A stretch of DNA of 64,000 bases, taken from the NCBI RefSeq assembly GCF_039531165.1, contig NZ_BAAAPN010000034.1, forward strand, positions 1-64,000, in the 5' to 3' direction. Of this stretch, positions 18,148 to 27,715 are shown in pieces. The notes below the pieces were generated by a model that saw only the letters and a list, made by a program, of their open reading frames with translations, had not been told where the DNA came from and made no database searches. Numbering within the stretch: position 1 is the first letter of the stretch; every line of letters starts with the position of its first letter. The stretch is from Nostocoides_A vanveenii (GTDB lineage: Bacteria > Actinomycetota > Actinomycetes > Actinomycetales > Dermatophilaceae). The position numbers and the translations under genes were made by a program.

Positions 18148-18551
18148 CCAGCTCCCCAGCCGGCAAACCCGAGGTGGGCACCACCGTCGTCCACCGCCGG
18201 TACGTGCCGTACAGCCACGCCCATTACGCCGGGAACCTCGTCGACGGCGCCTATTCACTGGCCGCCTTCGGCGATGTCGCCACTGAGATGTGCATCCGCA
18301 CCGACGGCGATGAGGGGCTCTTCGCGTCCTATTCGGATGTCCAGTTCACGGCCCCGGTCCGGGCGGGGGACTGCATCGAGATCGAAGCGCGACTCGTGCG
18401 CGCGGGCACTCGCAGCCGGGAGATGACCTTCGAGGTCCGCGTGATCGCTCGCGGCACCCCCGAGCGCGGCGAGTCCGGGGCCGACCTGCTCGACCCACCG
18501 ATCGTCGCCACCACGGCTCGCGGCGTGGTCGTCGTCCCGCCGCGCGCCTGA
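18144..18551 (+). CDS. kal: 3-aminobutyryl-CoA ammonia-lyase (hotdog fold)
   Basis: Kal removes ammonia from L-3-aminobutyryl-CoA to give crotonyl-CoA, the last dedicated step of lysine fermentation. The 135-residue protein has the hotdog pattern of this family: HRRYVPYSHAHYAGNLVDGA, then SYSDVQFTAPVRAGD and EIEARLVRAGTRSREM. It overlaps kamE by four bases and has no other function in reach, which supports the call. The partner Kce, which makes its substrate, is not seen in the window. Confidence 0.88.
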   Translation: MTSSPAGKPEVGTTVVHRRYVPYSHAHYAGNLVDGAYSLAAFGDVATEMCIRTDGDEGLFASYSDVQFTAPVRAGDCIEIEARLVRAGTRSREMTFEVRVIARGTPERGESGADLLDPPIVATTARGVVVVPPRA

Positions 18552-18568
18552 CGGGACGGCGGGGCGCG

Positions 18569-18574
18569 TACCGT
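18569..18574 (+). promoter_or_regulatory. -10-like hexamer for lnt, leaderless spacing
   Basis: TACCGT is followed by six bases and GTG 18581. It lies just after the kal stop (18551), so lnt may be transcribed on its own despite the short gap. Confidence 0.4.
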
Positions 18575-18580
18575 TAGCGC

Positions 18581-20173
18581 GTGCGTCGCCGACCCCACGA
18601 GCTCCTGCTCCCCGCGCGGCTCCTCCTCGCGTTCGCCGCCGGGCTCGCCATCTGGCTCGCCCTCCCCGGTAACAACCAGTGGTATGCCGCGTGGCTCGGT
18701 TGCGCGCTCCTCGCCGCCGCCGGCTGGGCGGCTGGATTCCGGTGGGGCCTGCTGATCGGGCTGCTCGCCGGGTGGGCCTACTTCGTCCCCACGCTGGCCT
18801 GGTCCGGGATCTATGTCGGCCCGCTGCCGTGGCTCGCGCTCGCCACCCTCGAAGCCCTCTATATCGCGGTCATGGTCGGCGTCGTCGGGTGGCTGCAGCG
18901 ACGGCTGGTCGCTCGCGGGCGGGAGGTCGCGGCATACGCGGTCGTGCCCCTGGCCTGGGTCGTGGGGGAGTGGGCGCGCGGCACGACGCCCTTCGGCGGC
19001 TTCCCGTGGGCGCGACTGGCGTTCTCGCAGGCTGACTCGCCGATCCGCAACCTCGCCGCTCTCGGCGGCGCGCCGCTGCTCACCGCCGGCGTTGCCACCA
19101 TCGGTGTCCTGACGTATGCCGTGGCGCGCGCCGCGCTGGTCACTCGCCGGCCGCTGCCGGCGGTTGCATCGATCGCGGGGGTGGCGGCCCTGGCGCTCGG
19201 CTCGCTGCTCATCCCGTTGCCCACGACGGCGGGGGCGCCGACCGCGGAAATCGCGCTCGTCCAGGGCAATGTCCCCAAGCCCGGCCTCGACTTCAACGCC
19301 GAGCGGCGCGCGGTGCTCGACCTGCATGCCCGCGCGACCGAGACGCTGGCCGCCAGCGGGGTGCGTCCCGACCTTGTCGTCTGGCCCGAGAACGCCGTCG
19401 ACATCGATCCCTTGCGCAACCCCGACGCGGCTGCCGAGATCATCGCCGCGCAGAACGCCATTCAGGCGCCCCTGCTCGTGGGCGCGATCCTCGAGGAGCC
19501 GGAGCCCTACGTCTCCAACGCCTCTCTGCTCTACCGGCCGGGTGTCGTCGATCCGGAGCGCTATGTCAAACAACATCCCGTGCCGTTCGCTGAGTATGTG
19601 CCCTATCGCGACTTCTTTCGCCACTTCAGCGACAAGGTCGATCTGGTGCGGGCCGGCATGGCAACGGGCACCGAGATCGGCTACTTCGAGGTCGCGACCA
19701 AGGCCGGGCAGACCTTCGCCGCGCTGCCGACGATCTGCTTCGAGGTCGCCTACGACGGCCTGATCCGCGCGGCGGTCACGCACAACGCCAGCCTGCCCAG
19801 CGTCTTGGTCGTCCAGACCAATAACGCGACCTTCGGCTTCACCGACGAGTCCGAGCAGCAGTACGCGATCAGCCGGATCCGCGCCATCGAACACGGCCGG
19901 GCCGTCGTGCACGTCTCCACAGTCGGCGTGAGCGGCTTCGTCGCCCCCGATGGAACCAGCGGGCCGCTGACCACGTTGTTCACGCAGGCAACCCAGGTCG
20001 AGGCAGTGCCACTGCTGTCTGGTCTCACGGTGGCCGACCGGATCGGGGGCCTGCCGGAATATCTCGCCCTCGCCGGTCTGTTCGTCGCCTTTGGCCGGAC
20101 CATGACCCGACGTCACGATAATGGTTCGACCCCCGCAACACCCGCCGTCTCTAAGGAACTCGTCGGTGCCTGA
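18581..20173 (+). CDS. lnt: apolipoprotein N-acyltransferase
   Basis: Lnt adds the third acyl chain to the N-terminal cysteine of lipoproteins at the outer face of the membrane. The 530-residue protein has about seven hydrophobic segments in its first 215 residues (e.g. LLLAFAAGLAIWLALPG, WLALATLEALYIAVMVG), then a nitrilase domain with the Glu-Lys-Cys triad in VVWPENAVD, YVKQHPVPFAEYVP and LPTICFEVAYD. A last hydrophobic segment (LPEYLALAGLFVAFG) closes the protein. It overlaps the next gene (Ppm1) by eight bases; in mycobacteria these two activities are fused or paired. Confidence 0.92.
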   Translation: MRRRPHELLLPARLLLAFAAGLAIWLALPGNNQWYAAWLGCALLAAAGWAAGFRWGLLIGLLAGWAYFVPTLAWSGIYVGPLPWLALATLEALYIAVMVGVVGWLQRRLVARGREVAAYAVVPLAWVVGEWARGTTPFGGFPWARLAFSQADSPIRNLAALGGAPLLTAGVATIGVLTYAVARAALVTRRPLPAVASIAGVAALALGSLLIPLPTTAGAPTAEIALVQGNVPKPGLDFNAERRAVLDLHARATETLAASGVRPDLVVWPENAVDIDPLRNPDAAAEIIAAQNAIQAPLLVGAILEEPEPYVSNASLLYRPGVVDPERYVKQHPVPFAEYVPYRDFFRHFSDKVDLVRAGMATGTEIGYFEVATKAGQTFAALPTICFEVAYDGLIRAAVTHNASLPSVLVVQTNNATFGFTDESEQQYAISRIRAIEHGRAVVHVSTVGVSGFVAPDGTSGPLTTLFTQATQVEAVPLLSGLTVADRIGGLPEYLALAGLFVAFGRTMTRRHDNGSTPATPAVSKELVGA

Positions 20174-20954
20174 GCACACCTCGCCCGCCCGCGGCCCGAT
20201 CACCCGCGTGCTGGTCTGCATCCCGACCTACAACGAGCGCGAGAACCTCCCGCGCGTCGTGGCCGGGGTGCGCGAACACGCGCCCGACGCCGACGTCCTC
20301 ATCCTCGACGACAACTCCCCGGACGGCACGGGCGCCGTCGCCGACGAGCTTGCCGCCGCCGATGCCCGCGTCCATGTGCTGCACCGGGCTAGCAAGGAAG
20401 GTCTCGGCCGGGCCTATCTCGCCGGTTTCGCCTGGGGCCTAGAGCGCGGCTACGACGCGCTGGTCGAGATGGATGCCGACGGTTCGCACCAGGCCAAGCA
20501 CCTCCCGGCCCTGCTCTCGGCCGCGGAGCACGCCGACGCCGTCATCGGCTCGCGTTATGTGCGCGGTGGCAAGGTCGTCAACTGGCCGCTGAGTCGCAAG
20601 GTGCTCAGCGTCGGCGGCAATGTCTACACCCGGGTCCTGCTCGGGATGCCCGTCTCTGACGCCACCGCCGGCTATCGCGTATACCGCGCGTCCGCCCTGC
20701 ATGCCATCGATCTGGACAGTGTCGCGTCGGAGGGCTACTGCTTCCAGGTCGACCTGACCCGGCGTGCCGTCCGGGCCGGTCTGGCCGTCCGCGAAGTGCC
20801 CATCACCTTCCTCGAACGTGAGATCGGCGACTCGAAAATGAACCAGGACGTCGCCTCCGAGTCCCTGAAACGGATCACTCGCTGGGGCCTTGAACACCGG
20901 GCCGGACAGGTCCGCGCGCTCACCCAGCGGGAACCGCGATGGCACGACCTGTAG
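20166..20954 (+). CDS. ppm1: polyprenol-phosphate mannosyltransferase (Ppm1 domain, GT2)
   Basis: This GT2 enzyme transfers mannose from GDP-mannose to polyprenyl phosphate, giving the donor for lipoglycan and protein mannosylation. It shows VLVCIPTYNERENLPRVV, LILDDNSPDGTG (DXD-like metal site), EMDADGSHQAKHLP and SRYVRGG, and ends without a membrane domain, as in actinobacterial Ppm1. The frame opens at 20121, but GTG 20166 is preferred (AAGGA eight bases upstream, eight-base overlap with lnt). The 262-residue product is the usual size. Confidence 0.9.
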   Translation: MPEHTSPARGPITRVLVCIPTYNERENLPRVVAGVREHAPDADVLILDDNSPDGTGAVADELAAADARVHVLHRASKEGLGRAYLAGFAWGLERGYDALVEMDADGSHQAKHLPALLSAAEHADAVIGSRYVRGGKVVNWPLSRKVLSVGGNVYTRVLLGMPVSDATAGYRVYRASALHAIDLDSVASEGYCFQVDLTRRAVRAGLAVREVPITFLEREIGDSKMNQDVASESLKRITRWGLEHRAGQVRALTQREPRWHDL

Positions 20955-21454
20955 GAGCCACCCCGTATGCCGCGGCCCCCCGCCGCCGCGGCCGTCGCTC
21001 ATGGCTCGTCCTGCTCTTCCTCCTTGTGCCCATCCTTGAGGTCCTCGCGCTGATCGGGGTCGGAAAGGTCATCGGCGGCTGGCCGACTTTCTTTCTGCTG
21101 GTCTTTGAGTCCCTGCTCGGTGCCTGGCTGATCCGGCACGAGGGCGCCCGCACGTGGCGCGCGCTTCAGGTGGCCATGACCACCGGCGCGATGCCGGCGA
21201 AGGAACTCGCGGATGCCGCACTCGTCCTCGTCGGCGGGACCCTGCTGCTCTTCCCGGGCTTCCTGACCGACATCGTCGGCTTCTTCTTCATCCTTCCGGT
21301 GACCCGGCCGGTGACGAGGCGCCTGCTGGAGCGCGCGGTGCGGTCGCGACTGATGACCGGATTCCCCGGCGCCTCGAGCGGGCCGGCTCCCGACGGCCGG
21401 CGACCCGCCGGGTCCGAAACTGTCGAGGGACAGGTCGTCGATCCGCTAGACTAG
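20939..21454 (+). CDS. FxsA-family membrane protein
   Basis: FxsA (UPF0716) proteins are small inner-membrane proteins; the E. coli member suppresses F exclusion of phage T7. The 171-residue product has three to four hydrophobic spans: WLVLLFLLVPILEVLALIGV, WPTFFLLVFESLLGAWLI (with the family's Glu and Gly), and DAALVLVGGTLLLFPGF leading into DIVGFFFILP. It overlaps ppm1 by 16 bases. The N-terminal PYAAAP stretch contains one copy of the CGTATGCC octamer. The precise role in actinomycetes is unknown. Confidence 0.85.
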   Translation: MARPVGATPYAAAPRRRGRRSWLVLLFLLVPILEVLALIGVGKVIGGWPTFFLLVFESLLGAWLIRHEGARTWRALQVAMTTGAMPAKELADAALVLVGGTLLLFPGFLTDIVGFFFILPVTRPVTRRLLERAVRSRLMTGFPGASSGPAPDGRRPAGSETVEGQVVDPLD

Positions 21455-21518
21455 AAAGGTTGGCTACCACGCGGTCGTGTTGCTTTCCGCGTGGCATGCG
21501 CGGGGGCGCAACCTTTTT
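21455..21518 (+). terminator. two-tier hairpin with T-run after fxsA
   Basis: Immediately after the fxsA stop, AAAGGTTG (21455-21462) pairs with CAACCTTT (21509-21516), followed by two more T. Inside it CCACGCGG (21467-21474) pairs with CCGCGTGG (21487-21494). The T-run makes it the best intrinsic-terminator candidate in the window. It ends the lnt-ppm1-fxsA transcript. Confidence 0.75.
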
Positions 21519-21548
21519 GGTGGCCACGGCGTCGTAAGACCTGACGCC

Positions 21549-21575
21549 GGAACACAACCGGGCCGCCGGGCGTTG
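21549..21575 (+). promoter_or_regulatory. SigR/SigH-type promoter of rbpA
   Basis: GGAAC, exactly 18 bases, then GTTG. This fits the thiol-stress ECF consensus GGAA(T/C)-N18-GTT of Streptomyces SigR and mycobacterial SigH. The next gene is rbpA, a known SigR target in Streptomyces. The transcript would have a leader of about 60 nt. Confidence 0.65.
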
Positions 21576-21643
21576 CACACAACGACGGTGTCCGCACCCA
21601 CCGATACCGCATTTCTTCGAATCAGATTTAGGGAGTACCCCCA

Positions 21644-22000
21644 ATGGCCGATCGCACTCTTCGCGGCAGCCGCATGGTGTCCTTCAGCATGGAGACCTCG
21701 GCGAATGTCGTCCCCAGCGAGCGCCAGATCGTTGTCTATGTCTGCCCGGCCGAGCACCGGATAGAGCTGCCCTTCTCCACTGAGGCCGAGATTCCCGCCA
21801 CGTGGGAGTGCCGTTGCGGCGAGGAGGCCCTGCTGCTCGATGGCAAGGCCCCCGACCGCAAGCCGGTCAAGCCGGCTCGCACCCACTGGGACATGCTGCT
21901 GGAGCGCCGGTCCATCCCCGAGCTCGAAGAGCTCTTGGAGGAGCGTCTGACCCTCCTGCGCGAGGCGCGCGGCGAGAAGCCGAGCAAGCGCAGCGCCTGA
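21644..22000 (+). CDS. rbpA: RNA polymerase-binding protein RbpA
   Basis: RbpA is the actinobacterial factor that binds the principal sigma factor and RNA polymerase, stabilising open complexes. The 118-residue protein has the basic N-terminal tail (MADRTLRGSRMVSFSMET), the RbpA core with zinc-site-like cysteines (VYVCPAEHR, WECRCGEEA) and the sigma-interaction helix THWDMLLERRSIPELEELL. GGGAG precedes the ATG. It stands alone after a terminator, with a SigR-type promoter upstream, and faces the MFS gene tail-to-tail. Confidence 0.95.
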   Translation: MADRTLRGSRMVSFSMETSANVVPSERQIVVYVCPAEHRIELPFSTEAEIPATWECRCGEEALLLDGKAPDRKPVKPARTHWDMLLERRSIPELEELLEERLTLLREARGEKPSKRSA

Positions 22001-22004
22001 CCCA

Positions 22005-22066
22005 CACGGCATACGGCAATGGGTCCGTCACCTTAGATGGTGACGGGCCCATTGCCGTATGCCGTG
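22005..22066. terminator. 28-bp bidirectional hairpin between rbpA and the MFS gene
   Basis: Arms 22005-22032 and 22039-22066 are complementary over 28 bp with one wobble and a six-base loop. Each arm contains one copy of the octamer GGCATACG/CGTATGCC. It lies between convergent genes and lacks a T-run on either side. The position suggests a shared terminator. Confidence 0.7.
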
Positions 22067-22077
22067 GGAGAGGGTCC

Positions 22078-23472
22078 TTAGACGATCGCCGGTTGTTCGT
22101 TGCCGGCTTGGCGGATGCCTTCGCGAATATCGACCCGCGAGAGCAGGAAACCGCCGAGCACGAAGAAGATGATCAGGGCCACGATCGCCAGCCGGTACGT
22201 GTGAGTCAGCTGGTAGACGAGGCCGAAGAGCAATGTCCCGAACCAGCTCGTCCCGCGCTCCATCGCCTGGTAGAGGCTGAAGTACTCGGCCTCGCGGCCG
22301 TTGGGGACCAGTTGGCTGTAGAGCGAGCGGGAGAGGGCTTGGGAGCCGCCGAGCACGATGCCGATCGCCACCCCGAGCAAGATGAAGGGGATGAAGGCCT
22401 TCTCGGGCACGAAATAGGCAGCGACGACGATGATCGTCCAGATCCCCAGCGACCCGAGCACGGTGCGCCACGCCCCGAGTTTCGCGGCGATCCGGCCGAA
22501 GAGCAACGCCCCGCCGAAGGCAACGAACTGGACGAGCAGGATCAGTGCGATCAGTTGCGATTGCTCGAACTTCAGCTCCTCTGCGCCATAGAGGCTGGAG
22601 GCCGAGATCACGGTCTGGATGCCGTCGTTGTAGAAGAGATAGGCGAGCAGGAAGAGCATCGTCTGCGGGTGGTGGGCGCGCAGGTCGCGAAAGGTGCTGC
22701 TCAGCTGCTTGAGGCTGCCGGCGACCGCGCCCTCGTTGCGCGCGGCGACCGGGGTCTCGACGCCGCGCAGATCCCACATGCCCTTGATGGGGATGATCGC
22801 GAACAGTCCCCACCACGAGGCGGCCGACAGCATGCTGATGCGCACGGCCATCCCGGTCGAGAGGCCGAAGGTGTCGTGCATGGTGACAAGGACCAGGTTG
22901 ACGGCCAGCAGGAGGCCGCCGCCGAGATAGCCGAGCGCCCAGCCCCTGGATGAGACGCGGTCGCGATCGTCGGGCGCGGCGATCTGATTGAGGATCGAGT
23001 CGTAGACGACGAGCGAGGAGCCGAGGAAGACGGTGGCGAGGACCATCAGGATCGCCCCGAGTTGCCAGCGTGTTCCGGTGACGAAGAAGAGCCCGGCGGC
23101 CGAGAGCGCACCGAGCCAGGCGCACGCCCCGAGGAACCGCGCCGGCCGGTCCATCCGGTCGGCGATCGCGCCGACGAAGATCAGAACAACGGCGCTGAGC
23201 AGGGTCGCGAAGGTCGTTGTATAGGGCGCAAGCGAGCCCGGGGCGATCGGGATGCCGAGAACGTGCAGGTTGACGGCGCAGTCGAGGTCGCTGTCCTGCC
23301 CGGGGCAGGCGGCGGCCTTGGCGATGCTGGTGATGTAGGGGCCGTAGAGCACGGTGCCGATGGTGGTGACGAAGGCGGAGTTGGCCCAGTCGTACCAGAA
23401 CCAGGGACGGATGTATTTGGCGTTTGCCGCGTAGTCAGGCGTGGTGATCGGCGCATCCGCCACGGATTCCAT
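22078..23472 (-). CDS. MFS transporter, UMF1/Atg22-like
   Basis: This is a membrane permease with about twelve hydrophobic spans. The N-terminal WFWYDWANSAFVTTIGTVLYGPY is the signature of the UMF1/Atg22-like branch, whose eukaryotic members export amino acids from the vacuole; bacterial substrates are unknown. Further landmarks are IFVGAIADRMDRPARFL (loop 2-3), DRVSSRGWALGYLGGGLLL and FLLAYLFYNDGIQTVI. I use ATG 23472 (464 residues); an in-frame TTG at 23490 with GGAG next to it is an alternative. Tail-to-tail with rbpA. Confidence 0.85.
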   Translation of the reverse strand: MESVADAPITTPDYAANAKYIRPWFWYDWANSAFVTTIGTVLYGPYITSIAKAAACPGQDSDLDCAVNLHVLGIPIAPGSLAPYTTTFATLLSAVVLIFVGAIADRMDRPARFLGACAWLGALSAAGLFFVTGTRWQLGAILMVLATVFLGSSLVVYDSILNQIAAPDDRDRVSSRGWALGYLGGGLLLAVNLVLVTMHDTFGLSTGMAVRISMLSAASWWGLFAIIPIKGMWDLRGVETPVAARNEGAVAGSLKQLSSTFRDLRAHHPQTMLFLLAYLFYNDGIQTVISASSLYGAEELKFEQSQLIALILLVQFVAFGGALLFGRIAAKLGAWRTVLGSLGIWTIIVVAAYFVPEKAFIPFILLGVAIGIVLGGSQALSRSLYSQLVPNGREAEYFSLYQAMERGTSWFGTLLFGLVYQLTHTYRLAIVALIIFFVLGGFLLSRVDIREGIRQAGNEQPAIV

Positions 23473-23550
23473 GCCGGAACTGTGGCACAACTCCGAGGCG
23501 CTGCGACATAAGTGGCGGTACTTGGTTACCGGCGCGTCGCATTGCGGGCG

Positions 23551-24822
23551 TCAGCCCGCGAACTCCCAGTGCCAGGGCTCCGGCAGCGTGCCGCCCTGGG
23601 CGGCCCACGAGGGGTGGAACCAGCCGAAGAGCGCGGCGTTCTGGACCAGCCACAGATGCGCGGGGCTGGAGTAGTCCTGCACGCCGCCGCACAGGTCGAC
23701 GGCTCGGCCGAGACCGTGCTCGCTGGTGCCGGGCGTCGCGGCCCACGGGCCTCGGGCGGCCTTGACCGCGACCTGCTCGGCATACGAGCGGTAGCCGTCG
23801 GTGACGCACAGCAGCGCGCCGGTGTCCTCGGCATACGCCTTGCTCATCGCGTTGAAGGCGGCAGCCGCCTGTGGGACCAGGAATTCGTCCGTCGACCCGA
23901 CCAGGGGGCACAGGGCGGACGGCGGGATTTGGCCGTTGGGCCACATGCCCGTCTTGTCGGTGCACGGCGAGAGGCGCAGGTCCTTGACACTGATGTTGGA
24001 GGCTTCGAGTGCCTTGGTTAGCTGGGTGGAGGCATCGATGGCGGTGGGGTCGCCGCTGCCCAGGAGCATCCCGGCGAGCGGTCCGGCCTCCTCGACGTAG
24101 GCCAGGTGGACTTTGCGCAGCTCGGCCAGGTCGGCATTCTGCTGCTCGACGGCCTTCTTGGCCTCGGTCTTGCGGGTCGTCGCCGACTTGGCTGCGGCAT
24201 CGGCCTTGTCCTTGGCGGCGTCGGCCCGCATCGATGCGAGCTTTTGCGCGATGGTGTATTCGCGCAGGTCATCGACCGTGCGGATGCGGTTGTCCGTCAG
24301 GTAGTTGAGGTCGGAGAGCGGGTTGCTCGCCTTGCTGGCGTCCTTGGACAGCGCGTCGAGATAGGTCAGGGACTCGGCGAGCGACCCGCCCTGGGTATAG
24401 GCGGAGACAGCCCAGTCGCGCAGGTCCTGGCGGGCCGTGTTGAGGCGCTCCTGGAGAGCCGAGGCGATCTCGGACTGGGACTGAGCCTCCTGGGTCGCGG
24501 CGCGCTGGTCGTTCATGGCGTTGCTGTAGGCCTCGAGCGCGCTATTGGCCTTCTTGGCGGCCTTGTCGAGCTTGGTCATCGCCGCGGCAATGTTCTTGTC
24601 GGAGGCGAGGATCTCGGCGCGCAGGGCATCGGCGCGGGCGATCTGTCGTTGGAGCTCAGCCGGGGTCAAGGCTCCGGAGTCGCCGGCATCGACCGGGATG
24701 GTCACCGTGGTAGAGGAGGGGGTCGTCGAGGTGCCGTCAGCCGCCGACGCCGAGGTGGCGCACGCCAGAGACACGGCGAGGGATGCCGTGACCAGGCCCG
24801 ACCCCGCCAATCGAAAGCGCAC
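23551..24822 (-). CDS. secreted coiled-coil D,D-carboxypeptidase-like protein (peptidase M15/VanY)
   Basis: The product likely trims peptidoglycan stem peptides outside the membrane. A signal peptide (MRFRLAGSGLVTASLAVSLA, then ATSASA) is followed by a long Ala/Lys/Gln-rich coiled coil (about residues 55-255) as in cell-wall hydrolases. The C-terminal M15 domain has the zinc motif SEHGLGRAVDLCGG and the catalytic EPWHWEF. Start GTG 24822 has GGAG nine bases upstream. The coiled coil may regulate or localise the enzyme, as in division hydrolases of the NlpC or M23 type; that role is inferred. Confidence 0.83.
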   Translation of the reverse strand: MRFRLAGSGLVTASLAVSLACATSASAADGTSTTPSSTTVTIPVDAGDSGALTPAELQRQIARADALRAEILASDKNIAAAMTKLDKAAKKANSALEAYSNAMNDQRAATQEAQSQSEIASALQERLNTARQDLRDWAVSAYTQGGSLAESLTYLDALSKDASKASNPLSDLNYLTDNRIRTVDDLREYTIAQKLASMRADAAKDKADAAAKSATTRKTEAKKAVEQQNADLAELRKVHLAYVEEAGPLAGMLLGSGDPTAIDASTQLTKALEASNISVKDLRLSPCTDKTGMWPNGQIPPSALCPLVGSTDEFLVPQAAAAFNAMSKAYAEDTGALLCVTDGYRSYAEQVAVKAARGPWAATPGTSEHGLGRAVDLCGGVQDYSSPAHLWLVQNAALFGWFHPSWAAQGGTLPEPWHWEFAG

Positions 24823-25071
24823 CAGGAATCTCCGAATCCATGCTCAGATCACGCGTCGGCCAGGCGGGTGGGAGGTCCACGCGATCGCAACGGGTGATGA
24901 CGGTTGTTTATCGTACCGTGACCGGCCGGCTACCGGAACCGATCGTCCACATGCTCTCCCTGTGAATCCGGCGGGCGAGTTGTCCACAGGTGCTCGTGTC
25001 TTGATGTGCCGCATCCACAGGCCATGTGCGAGGCCCTAGCGCTCGTGGTGGGGCCGGGTCAGGCTCGACGT
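24823..25071. other. 249-bp non-coding gap
   Basis: It holds the upstream region of the M15 peptidase gene (leftward) and of the small OB-fold-like frame (rightward). I see no clear -35/-10 pair, hairpin or repeat. Confidence 0.4.
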
Positions 25072-25323
25072 ATGAGCGCATCGACGACGGCCGCGGCCCG
25101 AGGGGCGCGACGGGCCGGCGTGGACACCATCGAGTTGGCCTGCTGGAGTGCCGCGACCCGGCGCGGGGCGGAGCGCCTGACCGTGGGCGATCAGGTCAGC
25201 GTCGAAGGCGCGCTGCGGCACCGCTACTTCCGCACGGGTCCGGCGCTGCAGAGCCGATACAAGGTCGAGGTGGCCACCATCCGCACGATGCCCGCCGCAC
25301 GGTCCGGTGCGACGGGCACCTGA
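25072..25323 (+). CDS. small OB-fold-like protein resembling the second half of SSB
   Basis: The 83-residue frame from ATG 25072 reads DTIELACWSAATRRGAERLTVGD, then VSVEGALRHRYF and SRYKVEVATIRTM. That is the pattern of strands 3-5 of a bacterial single-stranded-DNA-binding protein (W-x-x-A...KGD-x-V-x-V-x-G-x-L-R). The N-terminal half of the SSB fold is missing and I do not find it in other frames upstream. It may be a remnant, a very short paralogue, or a wrongly chosen start. There is no obvious ribosome site. Confidence 0.35.
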   Translation: MSASTTAAARGARRAGVDTIELACWSAATRRGAERLTVGDQVSVEGALRHRYFRTGPALQSRYKVEVATIRTMPAARSGATGT

Positions 25324-25340
25324 GCGGCACCGTGATGGCG

Positions 25341-27599
<2,259 letters not shown>

Positions 27600-27684
27600 C
27601 GTAGGGACCGGGGCGTGACGGCGGCCACACCCCTGCGCGGTCCGCCTGCGGCTGGTCGCAAGGGCGCGCGCGACCCGCCTACAC

Positions 27685-27702
27685 AATACCCATAGGGGTA
27701 TG
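27685..27702. promoter_or_regulatory. CsoR/CstR-like operator overlapping the -10 of cdr
   Basis: ATACCCATAGGGGTAT is a pseudo-palindrome with the G-tract/C-tract arms and AT-rich centre of CsoR-family operators. The overlapping TATGCA (27699-27704) could be the -10. The gene behind it is a CoA-disulfide reductase-rhodanese fusion, a kind of gene controlled by the persulfide sensor CstR in staphylococci. No csoR/cstR gene is visible nearby. Confidence 0.55.
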
Positions 27703-27715
27703 CAAAGCTGCTGGC

